Part shown: one piece after another, positions 1 through 12,400 of the stretch | Numbering within the stretch: position 1 is the stretch's first letter | Layout of the letters: every line of letters begins with the position of its first letter | DNA from: Hyposmocoma kahamanoa | Lineage: Eukaryota; Arthropoda; Insecta; Lepidoptera; Cosmopterigidae | Assembly: GCF_003589595.1 (NCBI RefSeq) | Contig: NW_020653719.1 | Coordinates: forward strand, 1,058,000 to 1,121,999 | DNA: 64,000 nucleotides | Direction of reading: 5' to 3' | Position numbers and translations under genes: made by a program | The notes under the pieces: model-generated | What the model was told of the DNA's origin: nothing | Databases searched by the model: none | What the model saw: only the letters and a program-made list of their open reading frames with translations

Positions 1-1219
1 AATTTGCATAAGTATTCGGGAATTGCAGGTGCGACATTAAGAGGCCTGATGACAAATTTTAATGATTATGAGGGTTTGAAATGATAATCTTCATTATTTA
101 GTATTGTTTATCATTGTGAATTAATGCAAATAAAAACGGAATCACTGATCCGCATTTTTCATCATTTTATAAAAAAAATATAGGTATAATTTTATATTTT
201 GTGTACTGTGTATTACCAAAATTGACTTAGTAAAATTAGGCTGTCTTTACACATAACGTTTATAGCATAGTAGGTGTTGAGATAAGACGGTACGTGGGAA
301 AGTTCGTCGCACCGATGGTTGTAAAATAAGCAGCCTTTATAAAGTGAACTAATTTATTGCAACGTCATAAATTTATCCAAAATGGATTGTGGATGAAACC
401 AGTTTTGTCGTCTCCTTCGAATTATAATGCTTTAAATGTAAATTTTTTACTTAATCAAACGTTTTATAGCACTATTTGTAGATGCAATTAAATTAATAAA
501 TTGTTGGTATAGTAGTTCTGTACGTCTGTAGATCACTAATCAAACTTCAATCGAGCGAGAACCAAGTGATGAGTTGGTAACTGTTTACAATGTCGACGAT
601 CCCTACTTTTGACTTTCTATAAAAGGGAATGCTTTGAATCATCGCAGTGAACATAACAAGATAAATATTGAAAACCATTCGATTTGTCATTACGATCACG
701 AGCGCGCTAAGATTCGCGATTGCTTGCAAAGGAAGGAAGCGATTACCGCGGGTCGGTAACCTGCACCGTTAACTCTTATTGGTGACCATTTGTGACCATT
801 CGGCTACCATTCGCCAGTTACGAGCACAGACACGAGTTGACAGCGATTATATCAGATGCCGCTGTATGAATATTCATATGTTCTACGTGTTTGCCATGGG
901 AACGTGGCGGTTCAAAATTCGCATGGACATATCTTTATCCGCGCGGTCATAAAAGTTATAATATATGAGAAACGTGTGATTAAATAGTTATTAGTTTGAA
1001 TTTTGTATGTGAATTAATTAGTAATCAGCGGTGCGTGATCTGATTGGCGTATCCGATCGATAGCGTGGTAAATACAATACAAGTAACTTTGTCTTAACGT
1101 GATTGTAATCACTGGATATAATTTGATTTAAATTTAGCTGAAAAATTTCATTAAATTAAAGAATCATGGAATTGTTGCGATACATTATAGGTTTCACGAC
1201 ATTTATTGAATTAATTATT

Positions 1220-1545
1220 CTAGACCACTAGAGGTTAATAACTTCTTTTTATAAAAAATCGACCTCAAAAGTTCGTAGAAGTCAACACAGCACAAGACAT
1301 CTATTTGCTGAGTTTTATTGAAATCGGTTACCGGAAAGTGCGTGAAACTGGATTCATCTCCTAGAATGCCACCCTTAGAGAACCCGTGGAATGTATTCTT
1401 CAAATTTAAATGAGACCAATACTGAGGTACCCTCTTTCCAGCAATAAAGAATCATCAAAATCGATTCATAAATGTAAGTAATCGCGTAACAAACACAAAA
1501 AATACAGTCGAATTGAGAACATCCTCCTTTTTTGAAGTCGGCTAA
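1220..1545 (-). mobile_element. Repeat family C copy (aaccgacttc type)
   Basis: This is the reverse complement of a repeat seen at least six times more in the window. Hallmarks are CCGACTTCAAAAAAGGAGGA, then AACCGATTTTGATGATTC, a segment ending GGTGGCA, and TTTCAATAAAACT. This copy runs right to left. It is probably a non-autonomous retroelement, and no protein is encoded. Confidence 0.75.
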
Positions 1546-1689
1546 TAAATAACACGAACATGATAGATCTCTAAAATTTTCATGAATAACAACGACAATT
1601 TTGTATCGGAGGTACGCAAAGATTATTTACATTATTTTCACGTAACGCATGCAAATATAAGGCTCACAATAGTATAAACTTTTTATTCT

Positions 1690-1775
1690 CGTCACGGAGA
1701 CTGCGGCGGAAGCTGCGCCTGGGCCGCCGGATCCAACATGGCGGGCGAAAGTGCTTCCGCCGCACGAGACTTCTC
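1690..1775. other. GC-rich islet with 12-bp perfect hairpin stem
   Basis: A short CpG-rich block sits in very AT-rich DNA. TGCGGCGGAAGC at 1702-1713 and its exact reverse complement at 1753-1764 enclose a 39-base loop that itself holds GGCCGCC and GGCGGG. On the minus strand one frame is open through the block and beyond, and could splice in phase 1 after a weak acceptor (ccattgag|AA). That would read EVSCGGSTFARHVGS. No convincing donor follows. It could be a small alternative exon, a structured regulatory site, or a scrap of an unknown element. Confidence 0.35.
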
Positions 1776-2577
1776 AATGGATGCACTTTATTAATAAACT
1801 TATAAAATGTGTAAAAATATACAAGGTCTGAATACTTCCTTTAACCAACGGTGATGTTTTTGAAACGATTTTGGATATTGGTGTACCTTGTAGGTATATA
1901 TACAAGTTATATCATTCGTTTGAATGACAATACCGATTTATAGTATTGAGTTAGTTTATTTAGAATAATTGAATAAAAACAATGTAAAGAAAATATAAAA
2001 CATTCTTTATCTGCTAACGACAATATTGTAGACTTAAAGGATAAAGCAAATAGTTACAAAGCGTTCCCTATTATTTATAAGGCAACCACTAATTGATTTT
2101 ATATGAAAGATCAATATCATAGGAGGCATACGCAAACTGGTCATTGATTTAATTGTTGTACCTTACATATTAACGCAACTCACTTTTTTTTTTTTAATAG
2201 GAAAACGTAAAAAAATAGTTGTTTCTTTTCACTAAATTATTTTTATGCAGTTATTCTAAATAAATTAGCTAAATACTATATATCGTTGTAATATCAATTT
2301 CGTATTAAGCACAGCTAATTACTTTAACAATGGATTTAGCGTTTTCAATCTTCATGTCTTCTTTTAAACAAAAAAAGTAAAGCATAATCATTTATCGCTT
2401 AAGTGGTATTTTAAACTATAAGTTAATAATTTACAGTTAACTTAAGATTTACTGAAAACATTGCAATATTCAATAAAATAATGGAAGATTTGTTCTCTAA
2501 AACCGTTGTACTAAATAAGTTTTGAATTTAAGTTGTTCGACCTTTTCTTTTAAGGTTTAAGTTTCTTTTGAACTAAC

Positions 2578-2883
2578 CTGAAGGCAAAATATATGTGGGA
2601 TCCGGACACATGGTGTCCACAGTCGCCGGGTCGAAAGGTAGCCTTTGCTCCGCATAGTGCAACTTAGCCGTGGTAGCCACTGTTTGTTCATAGTTTAACC
2701 TAGCGACACTCGCGAGGGCTTGTTCATAGTTAGACCTTTCGTCCTGGGACACTTTGGCACTGTAGTCCGTGAAGCTGAGTTTGGTGAGCGTTGACATGGG
2801 GTCTAACGCGCCGCACGGGGGCACGGCGGCTTCGCGCGGCGCCTCCACCAGCAACATGGTTGGCCACGACCGGCCCCCGTGCT
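2578..2883 (-). CDS. pnt: probable pointed linker exon
   Basis: A 109-codon open frame on the minus strand ends at a donor that fits the phase used elsewhere in the gene (CCTTCAG|gttagt, one base of a split codon). It encodes peptides such as EHGGRSWPTMLLVEAPRE, MSTLTKLSFTDYSAKVSQ, ASVARLNYEQTVATTAKLHY and MCPDPTYILPS. There is an internal near-repeat, NYEQALASVARLNYEQ. Composition is GC-rich and codon-like against AT-rich flanks. The acceptor I prefer is gagtgatag|AG at 2884/2883, giving a 306-nt exon of phase 1-1. An alternative (gttgagag|TG, edge 2889) also keeps phase. Both have weak pyrimidine tracts. The frame has no ATG at its 5' end (the first codon after the stop is GTG), which argues for an internal exon rather than a first exon. 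No known domain is seen. Assignment to pnt is by strand, phase and position, not homology. Confidence 0.72.
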
Positions 2884-3103
2884 CTATCACTCTCAACACC
2901 ACATCACGAATAATTATATTGTGATTATAATTTTAAAAAAAATTTAACGATGTAAAAATTATTTTTAAACTTTTATGACGTACTCAGATTTTCGGTTTTA
3001 TTAATGTACGTATGAGTAAATTGTTATTCATTTATTAATAATGATTTTGTTTAATAAACAGATCACTTTTCTTTTGTAACAAAGCGATGCACGATATTAC
3101 GCG

Positions 3104-3395
3104 TTATAAATAAAGGACACGAAGCTTTTCACGTAAGTTAACCCTGCGTGCCCGAGTGTAGCACCAAGTCGGATCGCGACTGCTGTTCGACTGCGAGCTT
3201 TCGGGCGGATCGCGAGAGGGCGGCCGTGGAAAATGCGAGCCGATCGTTTCACGATAGAGACCGAGAATTACCGAGACCAACCGAAGACATACGATCGCCC
3301 GCGACCTGTCGCGCCACCTGCTACGTGACCAACTGTTGCGCGACCGTTGATTTTTTTTGCTAACCCTCCTGATGGGTATCATGAAAATTTGCAAG
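3104..3395 (-). promoter_or_regulatory. CpG-rich block, candidate internal promoter / 5' UTR
   Basis: About 290 bases of CpG-rich DNA lie 220 bp upstream of the 2.6 kb exon in gene orientation, bounded on both sides by AT-rich DNA. Frames are open on both strands, but neither translation looks like a protein (Arg/Ser-rich on both), as expected of GC-rich non-coding sequence. Drosophila pnt makes the P1 isoform, which lacks the Pointed domain, from an internal promoter 3' of the Pointed exons, and this is the right place for one. I see no clear TATA or TCAGT initiator, so the call is inference from position and composition. Confidence 0.35.
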
Positions 3396-4649
3396 CACCT
3401 ACAATCGTTAATGAATAATTATACAAGTGAGTATTCGTATATATTATCACAAGGAAAAATTCCAGATAAAATAACCTGCCTATTTAGAAGTTTCAGTTCG
3501 CTACGTTACGCGCTACTAGTTAATTAATGTTGAACAATATGTTAATAAAACTATAAATAAATGGACCACACTTAAAAGTTGCTCACGCATTTTTCCTGGT
3601 GTATTACATTTATTATCACGTAAGGAAAACAGCGTTAACAATAGTGTAAATAAGGTAATACCAATGTTATTTAAAAAATGTGTGTAGGGTGTATATTTAA
3701 AGTGGATCTATTTGGGAAATCCCTAAACACAAATAGCTTACCATTTTGTCTTTAAACACAAGTTGTCTGAATTACACGCTTGGGTTGATGTTACATAGTT
3801 TTTCTTTTAGCTCAGACAATACGTTTTAATTTATCGCGCGTTTGGTTAACTCGCTTGCGAGTTTGCTGTTTTTAGCAGCACCTATTGTTTCAACCACTTC
3901 TACTAAAACTCGATTTTTGAAATACTTCATTATTAGTTCATAGAGTTTTTCTTGCAAACTCACTGTTTTCAGACTTAAAGAATGTTCATGAATAATTTCG
4001 TTGACTATGTAGAGACAAAAAATGCTATTTTAAAGAAATATTATTTTATGTATCAAATTAGTTAATCTGCTATTGCTACCTTTTTTTCATATTAACTAAA
4101 CTTTTCATTTATTCTCTTTTAAATGAGTTAATAGAAACTACGTGGAGGCGGTATGCAGTAGAAAACATTGTACTAAAACTAAAGACTCAATAGCAGATGA
4201 ACCTGCCCACACATAACAAAACGTTTAATTTGAAAAAATAATAACTGCATTCTTATTTTGATTTCTATTAAATATACGAACGCCATTACAATAATTAATT
4301 TTTTTGCGCTCCTCTGTGTCCATGACTGATGACATGATTTGTATTATCGGATCGACAGTTTGACAATTTTTGTATCTAAGTAACGGCAAAGCAACTATTC
4401 GCCCATTTCAGATGACGTGTATGGTAATTACCTTAGAATAATGATGATGACGCATGTGCGACCTTGACGTTGATTCCCATTGTTTGATGTTGAACGCGCA
4501 TTAGACGTGGAACACTTAAATTTAGAATACATCCATTTACGGCAGTGCGAACAATATATTATACAATGTATTGCAACTGTTTACTACATAAAAAAACGAA
4601 ATTTAGTGTCTTGTGTACCTTTTGTCAACACACATTTTATTTTTAATAA

Positions 4650-4830
4650 TTAGGAAGTTCAACAACTTAAAGGAATTTCAAAATGGCCACCACCGTAAAG
4701 ATATAACAATTTCTCGCGAAAAAAATTCAGATAATTAAACTATTGAATAAAAAATTACAATCTATGATCTGGCAGTATGTCCAATTAACCTGTCCCGAAG
4801 GACGAAAAATTTGACTACTACCAACAAATT
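4650..4830 (+). repeat. Repeat shared with 46.0-46.4 kb
   Basis: The sequence from AAAATGGCCACCACC through AATTAAACTATTGAA to CCTGTCCCGAAGGACGAAAA is repeated at 46015-46105 plus 46335-46400. There it is interrupted by a foldback insertion. This uninterrupted copy shows what the older element looked like before that insertion. Family unknown. Confidence 0.7.
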
Positions 4831-5569
4831 AAAATGAAACCAAATGGTAATAATAACAACTGAAGGCAAATAAAACTGGAGGTTCTTACAAATAGCATAC
4901 AATAAAGAATAAGTAGTCTATCATATATTATACAAAAACAGCAGTTGAAAGCCTCACTAGGAATGCAAGAAGTGCCCACTCAGTTTGTTCACTGCTAAAG
5001 TCGCATTTGTATTAAATCGTTTTAGATCGAAGTACATACTTTGTAACATAAATAGACAATTATTGTAAATTTACACGGGCTGTTTTCGGAACAAACGAAA
5101 AAAGTGTTGGTATCTATTTATTGTCCTACTGGGGAATTTGACATGAAATTGATTTTATGTAGTCCCAATTTATTTTCAATAATGTATTAAACGTTCTCCG
5201 ATGTTCTTAAGGGTAAATTTTCTTTGAGTGTTAGTTTCTGAATGTTGCCAATGTAATATTGAGATAGCGACGACAGCTGTGTCAGATCGGTTTCTAATCT
5301 CCCCTAGATGGGAGGGCACGAGCTGGAGGGCGGCGCATTGCCGAAATCGGGTCAAGTTACAAGGGGCTGGGCTCACGTATCTTTTGTATCATGATAATAG
5401 CCACCTGAGCACGTGTGCGTCCGGATATGGCGCTATTGTCTACCGGAGGAAGCAATTTCGACGCGACGACGATCCGACGCCGATTTTTTGTTAGTATTCC
5501 GTCTCAGGTAATTCTACGGAGGATAAATCAAGAGATGTTTTATTATTTTATTTGCATTTATTAAACTAT

Positions 5570-5925
5570 TACAGGCCTACCGCTTAACTGAGTCGGTTCC
5601 AGGGTTCCTTATGTCGCGCTGCACACGGGATAATTTCAACAAGATTTTTCTGACGATATTCAATAGCAAGTTGATTGAAAAGAGTGCCTACCAAATTTGT
5701 TAATTGTTGTTATGTGAAACGATAATAAAAAAACTATTTCATTGATAATTGAAATTAATAGACAAGCCATTTCGCACTGTTTTAAATGAACTTGTTATTG
5801 AACGTCAGAAAAATCTTGTTGAAATTATCCCGTGTATAGCGCGATATAACTGTTACGTAAACTGTCACTCCTCCCGCACCACGCAACTACCTCAGGAACC
5901 GACTCATTTAAGCGGTAGGCCTGTA
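5570..5925. mobile_element. MITE with long terminal inverted repeats, TA target site
   Basis: A short element whose ends are inverted copies of one another: CAGGCCTACCGCTTAA followed by TGAGTCGGTTCC at the left, its reverse complement at the right. A second inverted pair further in (TTATCCCGTG, then the stretch AATTTCAACAAGATTTTTCT) makes the element strongly palindromic. TA flanks both ends (TA|CAGG and CCTG|TA), which suggests Tc1/mariner mobilisation. There is no transposase, so it is non-autonomous. Confidence 0.85.
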
Positions 5926-6590
5926 CATTGTTACATATTCTATGTTTCATTCATTTATTACCATACAACCTATCCTCAATTAACGAGAAGAATTCCATAA
6001 TGCAATATATCAATTAATTATGAAGTATATAATTTATTAAAATATATAAAAAAAGATGCATGCGAATTTTGAAGAATAAAATTAAATTTTTTACGCGCTT
6101 TTTACTTTTTCGATTATATACGTGTTTTTTTTTTTTAAGTAACCGAAGTTGGTCAAAACTGTACAAGGCACTTTTACACTGAACAAAGTGAGTACACAAC
6201 ATGTTAGTGGGATATTTTTATGAAGCAATGTACCTACATATTGCGGGGAATGAAGCGACGCAAAACGTAATTAACGGTGCGCTGCAACCACCGGGAAATT
6301 GCGAGGGAAATGGGTATTTCTTATTTGAATAAATGGGTCGAGGAAATAAACACGCGCGGGATATTGTCTTTGCGCTAACAATCTCCTGCGTGCGCAGGAA
6401 ATAGAAAATAAGCTTGCAGGTTCTAGAGAACATTACTTAATTACGCACACGATTAGTATAAAAGTTCAATGAACTTGATCGTCAGTAAATTGTAAATGGA
6501 ATGGCAATTTTCTCAGTAATACGAAACTACAGAAACACGTAACTTGACTTCTACGTCTAAAGGAGCCTGATTTTTGATTAGTATTTAATA

Positions 6591-6886
6591 GCAGTAGAGC
6601 TCATCATGAAAGACTTTGTTTAGGGAAGTGCTGCCACACATCTCATGTACATCACATTACTATGTGAGTACTACTGTGTTTCGGTTCTGAAGGGTTAAGG
6701 GTGCTGGTGAAATCACAGGCACATGGGACTTTTCAACTTATGTCTTGTGATGGCTGCAGTGGCAGTGCCCCTTAGATCATTGCGATTTAAAGCTCTGAGC
6801 GGTACTGCAACTGTTATGAATAGACATGTCGCCTACCACCAGGCGCACGTCTTGTTCGTCCCATAACTTTATATAATAAAAAAAAT
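6591..6886 (+). mobile_element. SINE family B copy, near complete
   Basis: This copy carries the family marks in order: GCAGTAGAGCTC, a divergent AAAGACTTTG.TTAGGGAAG stretch, GGTGCTGGTGAAAT.ACAGGCACATGGGACTTTTCAA, CAGTGGCAGTGCCCC, AAAGCTCTGAGCGG and a 3' end ...CGTCC followed by an A-rich tail. The family recurs at more than ten places in the window. Confidence 0.85.
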
Positions 6887-9221
6887 ACGATTTTTCATTG
6901 TAAATATGCCTATAGGTAAGCAGCGGCATCAAAAACAGAAAATTACGTATGTCATCAGCGTAATGGCGATTGCAAGTATAGATATTAGAGTTGGAACGCG
7001 CCGGTGAATCGATATTCAAAAGGATCGGAATGCAGAACCGCCTTTTAAAATAAAAAAGAGAATTTACCGAGGAATTCCCTGCAGAGAATTACATTAAGTG
7101 TAAACAATAAAGCGCTAGTGAGCGTATCGTCGGCGCGAGCGGCGGAAGTCACAGATAAACAATCTTTTTTAGATAAAACACTGGAAACTGAACATAAATC
7201 TGCGTGGGAGCATTTCATCCAGAACTGTCAAAGCGGGGATAATGCTACAGCGTAAATATATACACACTTGAAGGATATTGACTTCTTTACGTCCACCCAC
7301 TGTCAAGTACAAATTGTTTCCCTTTAAATTTATGAAGTTGGCGTGAAGTTTTGTATTTTAATGATTTAGAATATATAACAACGTATCCTTATTTCTTAGA
7401 AATCGTTTATGATGCATCATTATGCTGAATTTCCAGGGATGACAAAAAGTTAATTTCGTTAAGTTTTGTAATTAAAAATGCAGTATATCCGGTCCTGTCG
7501 ATTGCACACTGATTGAAGCCTAATTTGAAATTCAATTTGTGCTCTCTATTACCTTGGGTGTAGTTTAAAAATTTGCTTCCTGTCAGGGATACATATGTTA
7601 CTCAAAATGCAATAACTGTCATTTGTTTTTCATTATAATTCTACAGCATTTAAAAGCGCATTTGTTTTGCTTTCCGGCGATAACAATACGGCAAATTACT
7701 GATAAACATTATGTTTTGAACCATAACATTTGTATTAATATTTAATTATCTTTGGTTGGCTAGTACTTTTTCAAATGAGCTACGGCACTTTTGTCGGCGT
7801 TGGATGGAGTGGCCTAAATTGGAGCACAGCCGGGACGTCACTTCCGGTGCCAATAATTTATATCTCCTTGCCTCCGTCATATGACGAGATGGCGCGAGAA
7901 ACGACATTTATCCACGTTTAAATTTGGAACGATTTCTGGGAACATTATGATTGTGACATATTATTATTCTTGCTCTAAAATCGACACTCGTTTTATAAGT
8001 TTTTTGTGGTCTGTCAAACCTTGATTATTAGGTCGCGGGTTTTTAATAGGGGTTGATTGTTTTAAGAATTGTAGTCACAATAAACATTATCGGTACATAT
8101 AGCATACGTCAAAATAAAAAAATAAATTGTCAGTCAACATGATATTTGACTCGTAGACATAGTCATGGTGATCTTTGTATTTTTTGTGGGCATTGTGCGT
8201 CTGTCAGAGCATTCGACATTGTTGTGACAGTGCTATCTCAGGGGCAGTGTTGCGAAGGACAATCTGCGCCCACGCCTTCCGTTCGACCCCCACCCGCATA
8301 CCCCGCCAACACCCCGCATTTGTCCTGATAAGCTATCTGCTTGTGCACTGAAAAAGGGGTCCCGACCATTGACTGAAATACGCGATTGTAATTTGTTTTA
8401 AATTTAAAATATCTCCATGTTATTCCATTTACACTCTTTGTTTTAATAGTTTGAATTTTGCTAGTGAACTTTAGATAACTAACATTTCTATCATAAGATA
8501 GAAATATATTTATTGATTTTTCAAATGTTTGTTGCCTTCGTAACATTTTTCTATGTCTAACTAAACAGTGCATGTATCTCGCTAGTTATTTAATTACTCT
8601 TTGTGTTACTGTATAAAGCGAAATGAAGAAGATACAGAGTTCAAAAATGTGCATGTTTAAAAATCTTTAAATTCCAATCTAATTTGTTGGGAGGACAGGA
8701 CCGTAATCGGGGCGGCTTGGCAATTAAGAGCTGCGCCTAATAACGGATAATGAACTCTCGGCAAATATTTGTTCTTGCGGGGGACGCTTCGATGCCGCCT
8801 TCGTGGCAAACGCTTACAGTACGAGTGCCCGGCAAGTTCGCAAATAACGCAATTAATTGAATTCGGCACTTCAAACACGCCGCCTCGGGCGTCATACACT
8901 GACGCGAGTGTGATATATACGAGTCGACAAAATCTGAGAAGACCTTTGTCTATTTACAACAGATCTTATAACGAATGCCTTGTGAATTCACCGCTCTGTG
9001 GAACCTGATACTTATATTAAAGGATTTTAGATTTGTGAATTCGCGAATTCTATTTCCCACGGCAATTTTAATAGTGTAAAGGTAAATTGATAAAACACCT
9101 GCGATTAGGGAATAAACCCTACTCGAGTTTCTAAAAAAAGGATTTCCTTACCTGAGTAAACTAAACTGTTGAAAATGTGTAAAAAATGTGTATCTTCTAG
9201 TGAAATTTTGGTGTCGTCATT

Positions 9222-9490
9222 ATCGTCATCATCATCAACTGATTTATACGTCCCCACTGCCGGGTACAGGTCTCCTCACAGGTGAGGGTTTAGTTCACCA
9301 CCCCTCTACTACACACGTTTTCCAAAGGTTATGAACGTACCTCGACGTGCAGGTTTCATCACGATGTTTTCTTCCATTGAAAAGCTCGTGGTAAATTTCA
9401 AATTAAATTTCACACGTAATTAAATTCCTACGAACTCAGATGTGCGAGCACGGATTCGAATCCAAGTCCTCGACTTGAGAGGCGGTAAGT
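9222..9490 (-). mobile_element. SINE family E copy with RTE-like tail
   Basis: Read on the minus strand, this begins with a tRNA-like head (B-box-like GATTCGAATCC region near 9450-9465) and ends in a GACGTATAAATCAGTTGATG(ATG)n tail resembling the 3' end of RTE LINEs. The same family occurs at 39.8-40.35 kb and 59.95-60.25 kb. Confidence 0.8.
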
Positions 9491-12400
9491 GTTCTAAATT
9501 TCCTCCACGGTTCTAAATTTTGGAAAACTGGACATTATATTTTCTGTTTAGTGATTCACACCCACAGTTTTATTTTCTTTTGACAATGTCGTCAATTAGT
9601 CAATAAATTTGCTTGAATTGCACTAAGTTCTTTTTGTATGAAGCATTTATTGTAATAAACTTTCCCTACGACTTTGTTAGTGTTAACAAATATTCAATAT
9701 ACCAAAGTACTAATCAAGGAATCAATGAAATTGTTCAATGATATGTCAGCTATGTATCGTTAGGGTAAGTTCCGATAAGTCGAACACGTTAACTAATTTC
9801 AACTGTTTTTAAAAGAAAATTTTGTCATCTATTTTTTGCTATTTAAAACGGTTATTTGAAATTTCGTCTAAATCTATGCAACAAATTTCTATTGAGTAAC
9901 AAACACCGATATATGCAAACTTTTCAATTTATAACATTTTAGATTCCATTGCTCAATTAAATTTATATTATACGAATGTAATTATAATGAAACATACGAA
10001 GTCCATTGATAAAATTGTTATCGTATTGGAGCGGGGTAATTCCATGAAATAAGCGATATTGTTTAAAAAATCGACTCTTTACCCGGAAATTCCAGATCAC
10101 AAGAATTTTCCTTTTCCGTTATTTGAAAGGAGTAAAAAAGTAAAATTAAAACCATATGAAACATATTGTTCGTTTTACATAAAATTTTAAAGATCATGAA
10201 TTTTTATCAACGGACAATTTTACGAGGACAAATTAAAATGGCTGTAAAATGTCGACGATAACAATCGTTTTCTATATTAAACAGGGCCTTTGTGCTGACC
10301 CTTGCCCTTTATATTGGAAGCCGGTACGTTTGATAAACAAATCAGATTTAGGTGAATTAAGGATACTTGAAATAGGTGCGTGAATAAAAGAATGATTGAA
10401 AGGGCACTTCGCAAGAGCCCTTGTTAAGGACCTATTGAAGGGCAAGTGCCCCTCAGGTTTGCGAGCACCCTACGAAATACGAATACATATCAAAGAAACT
10501 CCTTTGCTCTTTTCTTACCAACCCTTGAGGATTGATTTTCAAACTTCTTACCTGCCTTCACTCTGTTAAGTATGTCTTGCATATTTCAATGTTCTTCAAC
10601 AATGAATAGATTCTTTATGGATTATTGGGTACCTTGCATCTCTGTTATTTTACGTGTTTGTATTTTAAGCGAGGCAAACCTAATGCCTCTTTGTAGATTA
10701 TCTTTCTATTTTATTTGAGATTTAATTTGTGCTGTTCGTTTATCCTGTCATTGATTTACGTTAGTACTACGGGCACGTGCTTCGTATAAAAAAGCATATT
10801 TGGGAATGGTTTTTATTTCTCATTGTCTTTGCATTTAAGCTGTCTGGAGTTTCCACCCTATTACCTGACGGTTCGAGGCCATTAGGCTGAATTGTATGTT
10901 AAACATTTCATTGCTTGTTGGCTTTACATCTCTCTCGCTCAAGTCATTTGATGACTTTATTAAGTTTTCTCTCTCGCTCCTACATCCTTACAAATTTTCG
11001 TAGATCGAAATTTGAAAAGGTTGCGCACGTGCGCAGGAGTGTGTATCGAGTTGCACCGGAAGCACGCCAGTTGAGGATAATGGTTGCCGGATGTGGCTAC
11101 TCGAAATGACACGTATCTTTTTATCGATATCTTATAGAAAGCTATATATCCTTTCGACACTTTAGATCAATCGATCTGAACAGTTTAGTGCTGTATTATT
11201 AGTATTGGTCGATTCAATATGTATAATATGGCTGCTTTTTATATTAATTTACAAAGAAGGTAATAGTTAATGATGTATATCCTATTATCCTTTTACAGAA
11301 AACACTTGAATGGTAATTATATAAGTTAAGGTCGACCAATAAAGCAATTTTTCTTCATAAAACTGTAATCAAGGATTTGTTTGTAATAGAGTCTATTTTA
11401 ACATGTTAAACTGAGATGAATAGTATGTAAATGGTAAGTAGTGGTATGAAATGTACAGTAGGGTAAGGATATCGAGTGAGGCGGGGCCATGCTGTAGATA
11501 AATCATGACAGGACACCGGGCGTTGCCGCTGCCGACACGGCCGACATAGCCGACGCAGCTCCGATCAACGTTTGCAGTCGTAAATCTTTATGATTGGCTA
11601 CTGTCCTGCCACCGAGTACGGCTTACTGTCAGATTGCCATGTTACATATAAATAAATAATAATATAGCACTAAATAAATGTTCTATAAATATGGTCAGTC
11701 ACATATCCTTCTACATAAGTTTGGTTTATAGTTCCTATCAATCTCTTGGTTATACGGGAAGGGCACTACAACCTGTACAAGCACACGCACCTTATAAGTT
11801 CAGATCCTGACTCCAGATCAGCCTTTTACACCATATCAATGCTGATATGATAATTATTCGGATTTCTGGTTTTTTAAATGTATTTGTTAAAGAAGGTAGG
11901 CAAGGGGTTTAGTTCTATCACGGCCGATAAGATACAAATATAAACGTACTAATAAGGGTTCGTAAAGCGTTCGTAGGCGGTAAGTACTACTCGTGGCCAT
12001 GAAAATTTTCAGAACGTTAGCGGACGATGCGTAGCGGTTTAGCAACGTTGTTCCTCGGCGCACGTCCGGCGATTAGAGTGAGTGCGCAACGCGGGGATGT
12101 GCTCGCCTTGCGACAGCGCGGATGAGTTGCAACCACACGCCTTATTAATAATTCACTTGCAAAATATTCAATATACTATGTTTTTGTTTAACCTTCAAGT
12201 GCGGCCCAGTTGCATTTGTTCGCAACGCTCGAGTTGCTGCGAGGACGCGATGTTCTCCCCTCATGTGCTTGTCTGCTATTTAGCATCGATAGCGAGTGTT
12301 CTACGTTGACTGGCGACTTAAACACGCATGTCAGAAATGTCTCATTAAGTACATTGTCTTTACTAACTTATAATCAAGTTGAATGAGGACACAAATAGGC

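Larger units (their letters stand above)
1..2577 (-). other. pnt: Intron or downstream sequence of pnt, left edge
   Basis: This is AT-rich DNA downstream of the last recognised exon. The ETS-domain exons expected next in the gene are not here. I see one reverse copy of the 'aaccgacttc' repeat (1220-1545) and a GC-rich hairpin islet at about 1690-1775, described separately. The remainder shows no coding frame, RNA gene or repeat that I recognise. Confidence 0.6.

Noticed and set aside
1..2577. ETS DNA-binding domain exon of pnt
   Set aside because: I looked for the conserved ETS signatures (for example an IQLWQFLLELL-like or RGLRYYYDK-like stretch) on the minus strand and saw none. It should lie beyond the left edge.
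2900..2902. Possible translation start of a P1-like isoform at the beginning of the 2.6 kb open frame
   Set aside because: The codon there is GTG, and the nearby ATG (2904-2902) is in another frame. The first in-frame ATG is inside the exon, so an internal exon is the simpler reading.
3104..3394. 96-codon minus-strand and 71-codon plus-strand ORFs at 3.1-3.4 kb
   Set aside because: Low-complexity Arg/Ser-rich translations from GC-rich DNA. No splice-site support for a coding exon.
8657..9008. Opposed ORFs at 8.65-9.0 kb
   Set aside because: Slightly GC-richer DNA, but no splice sites in a compatible phase and no recognisable protein on either strand.
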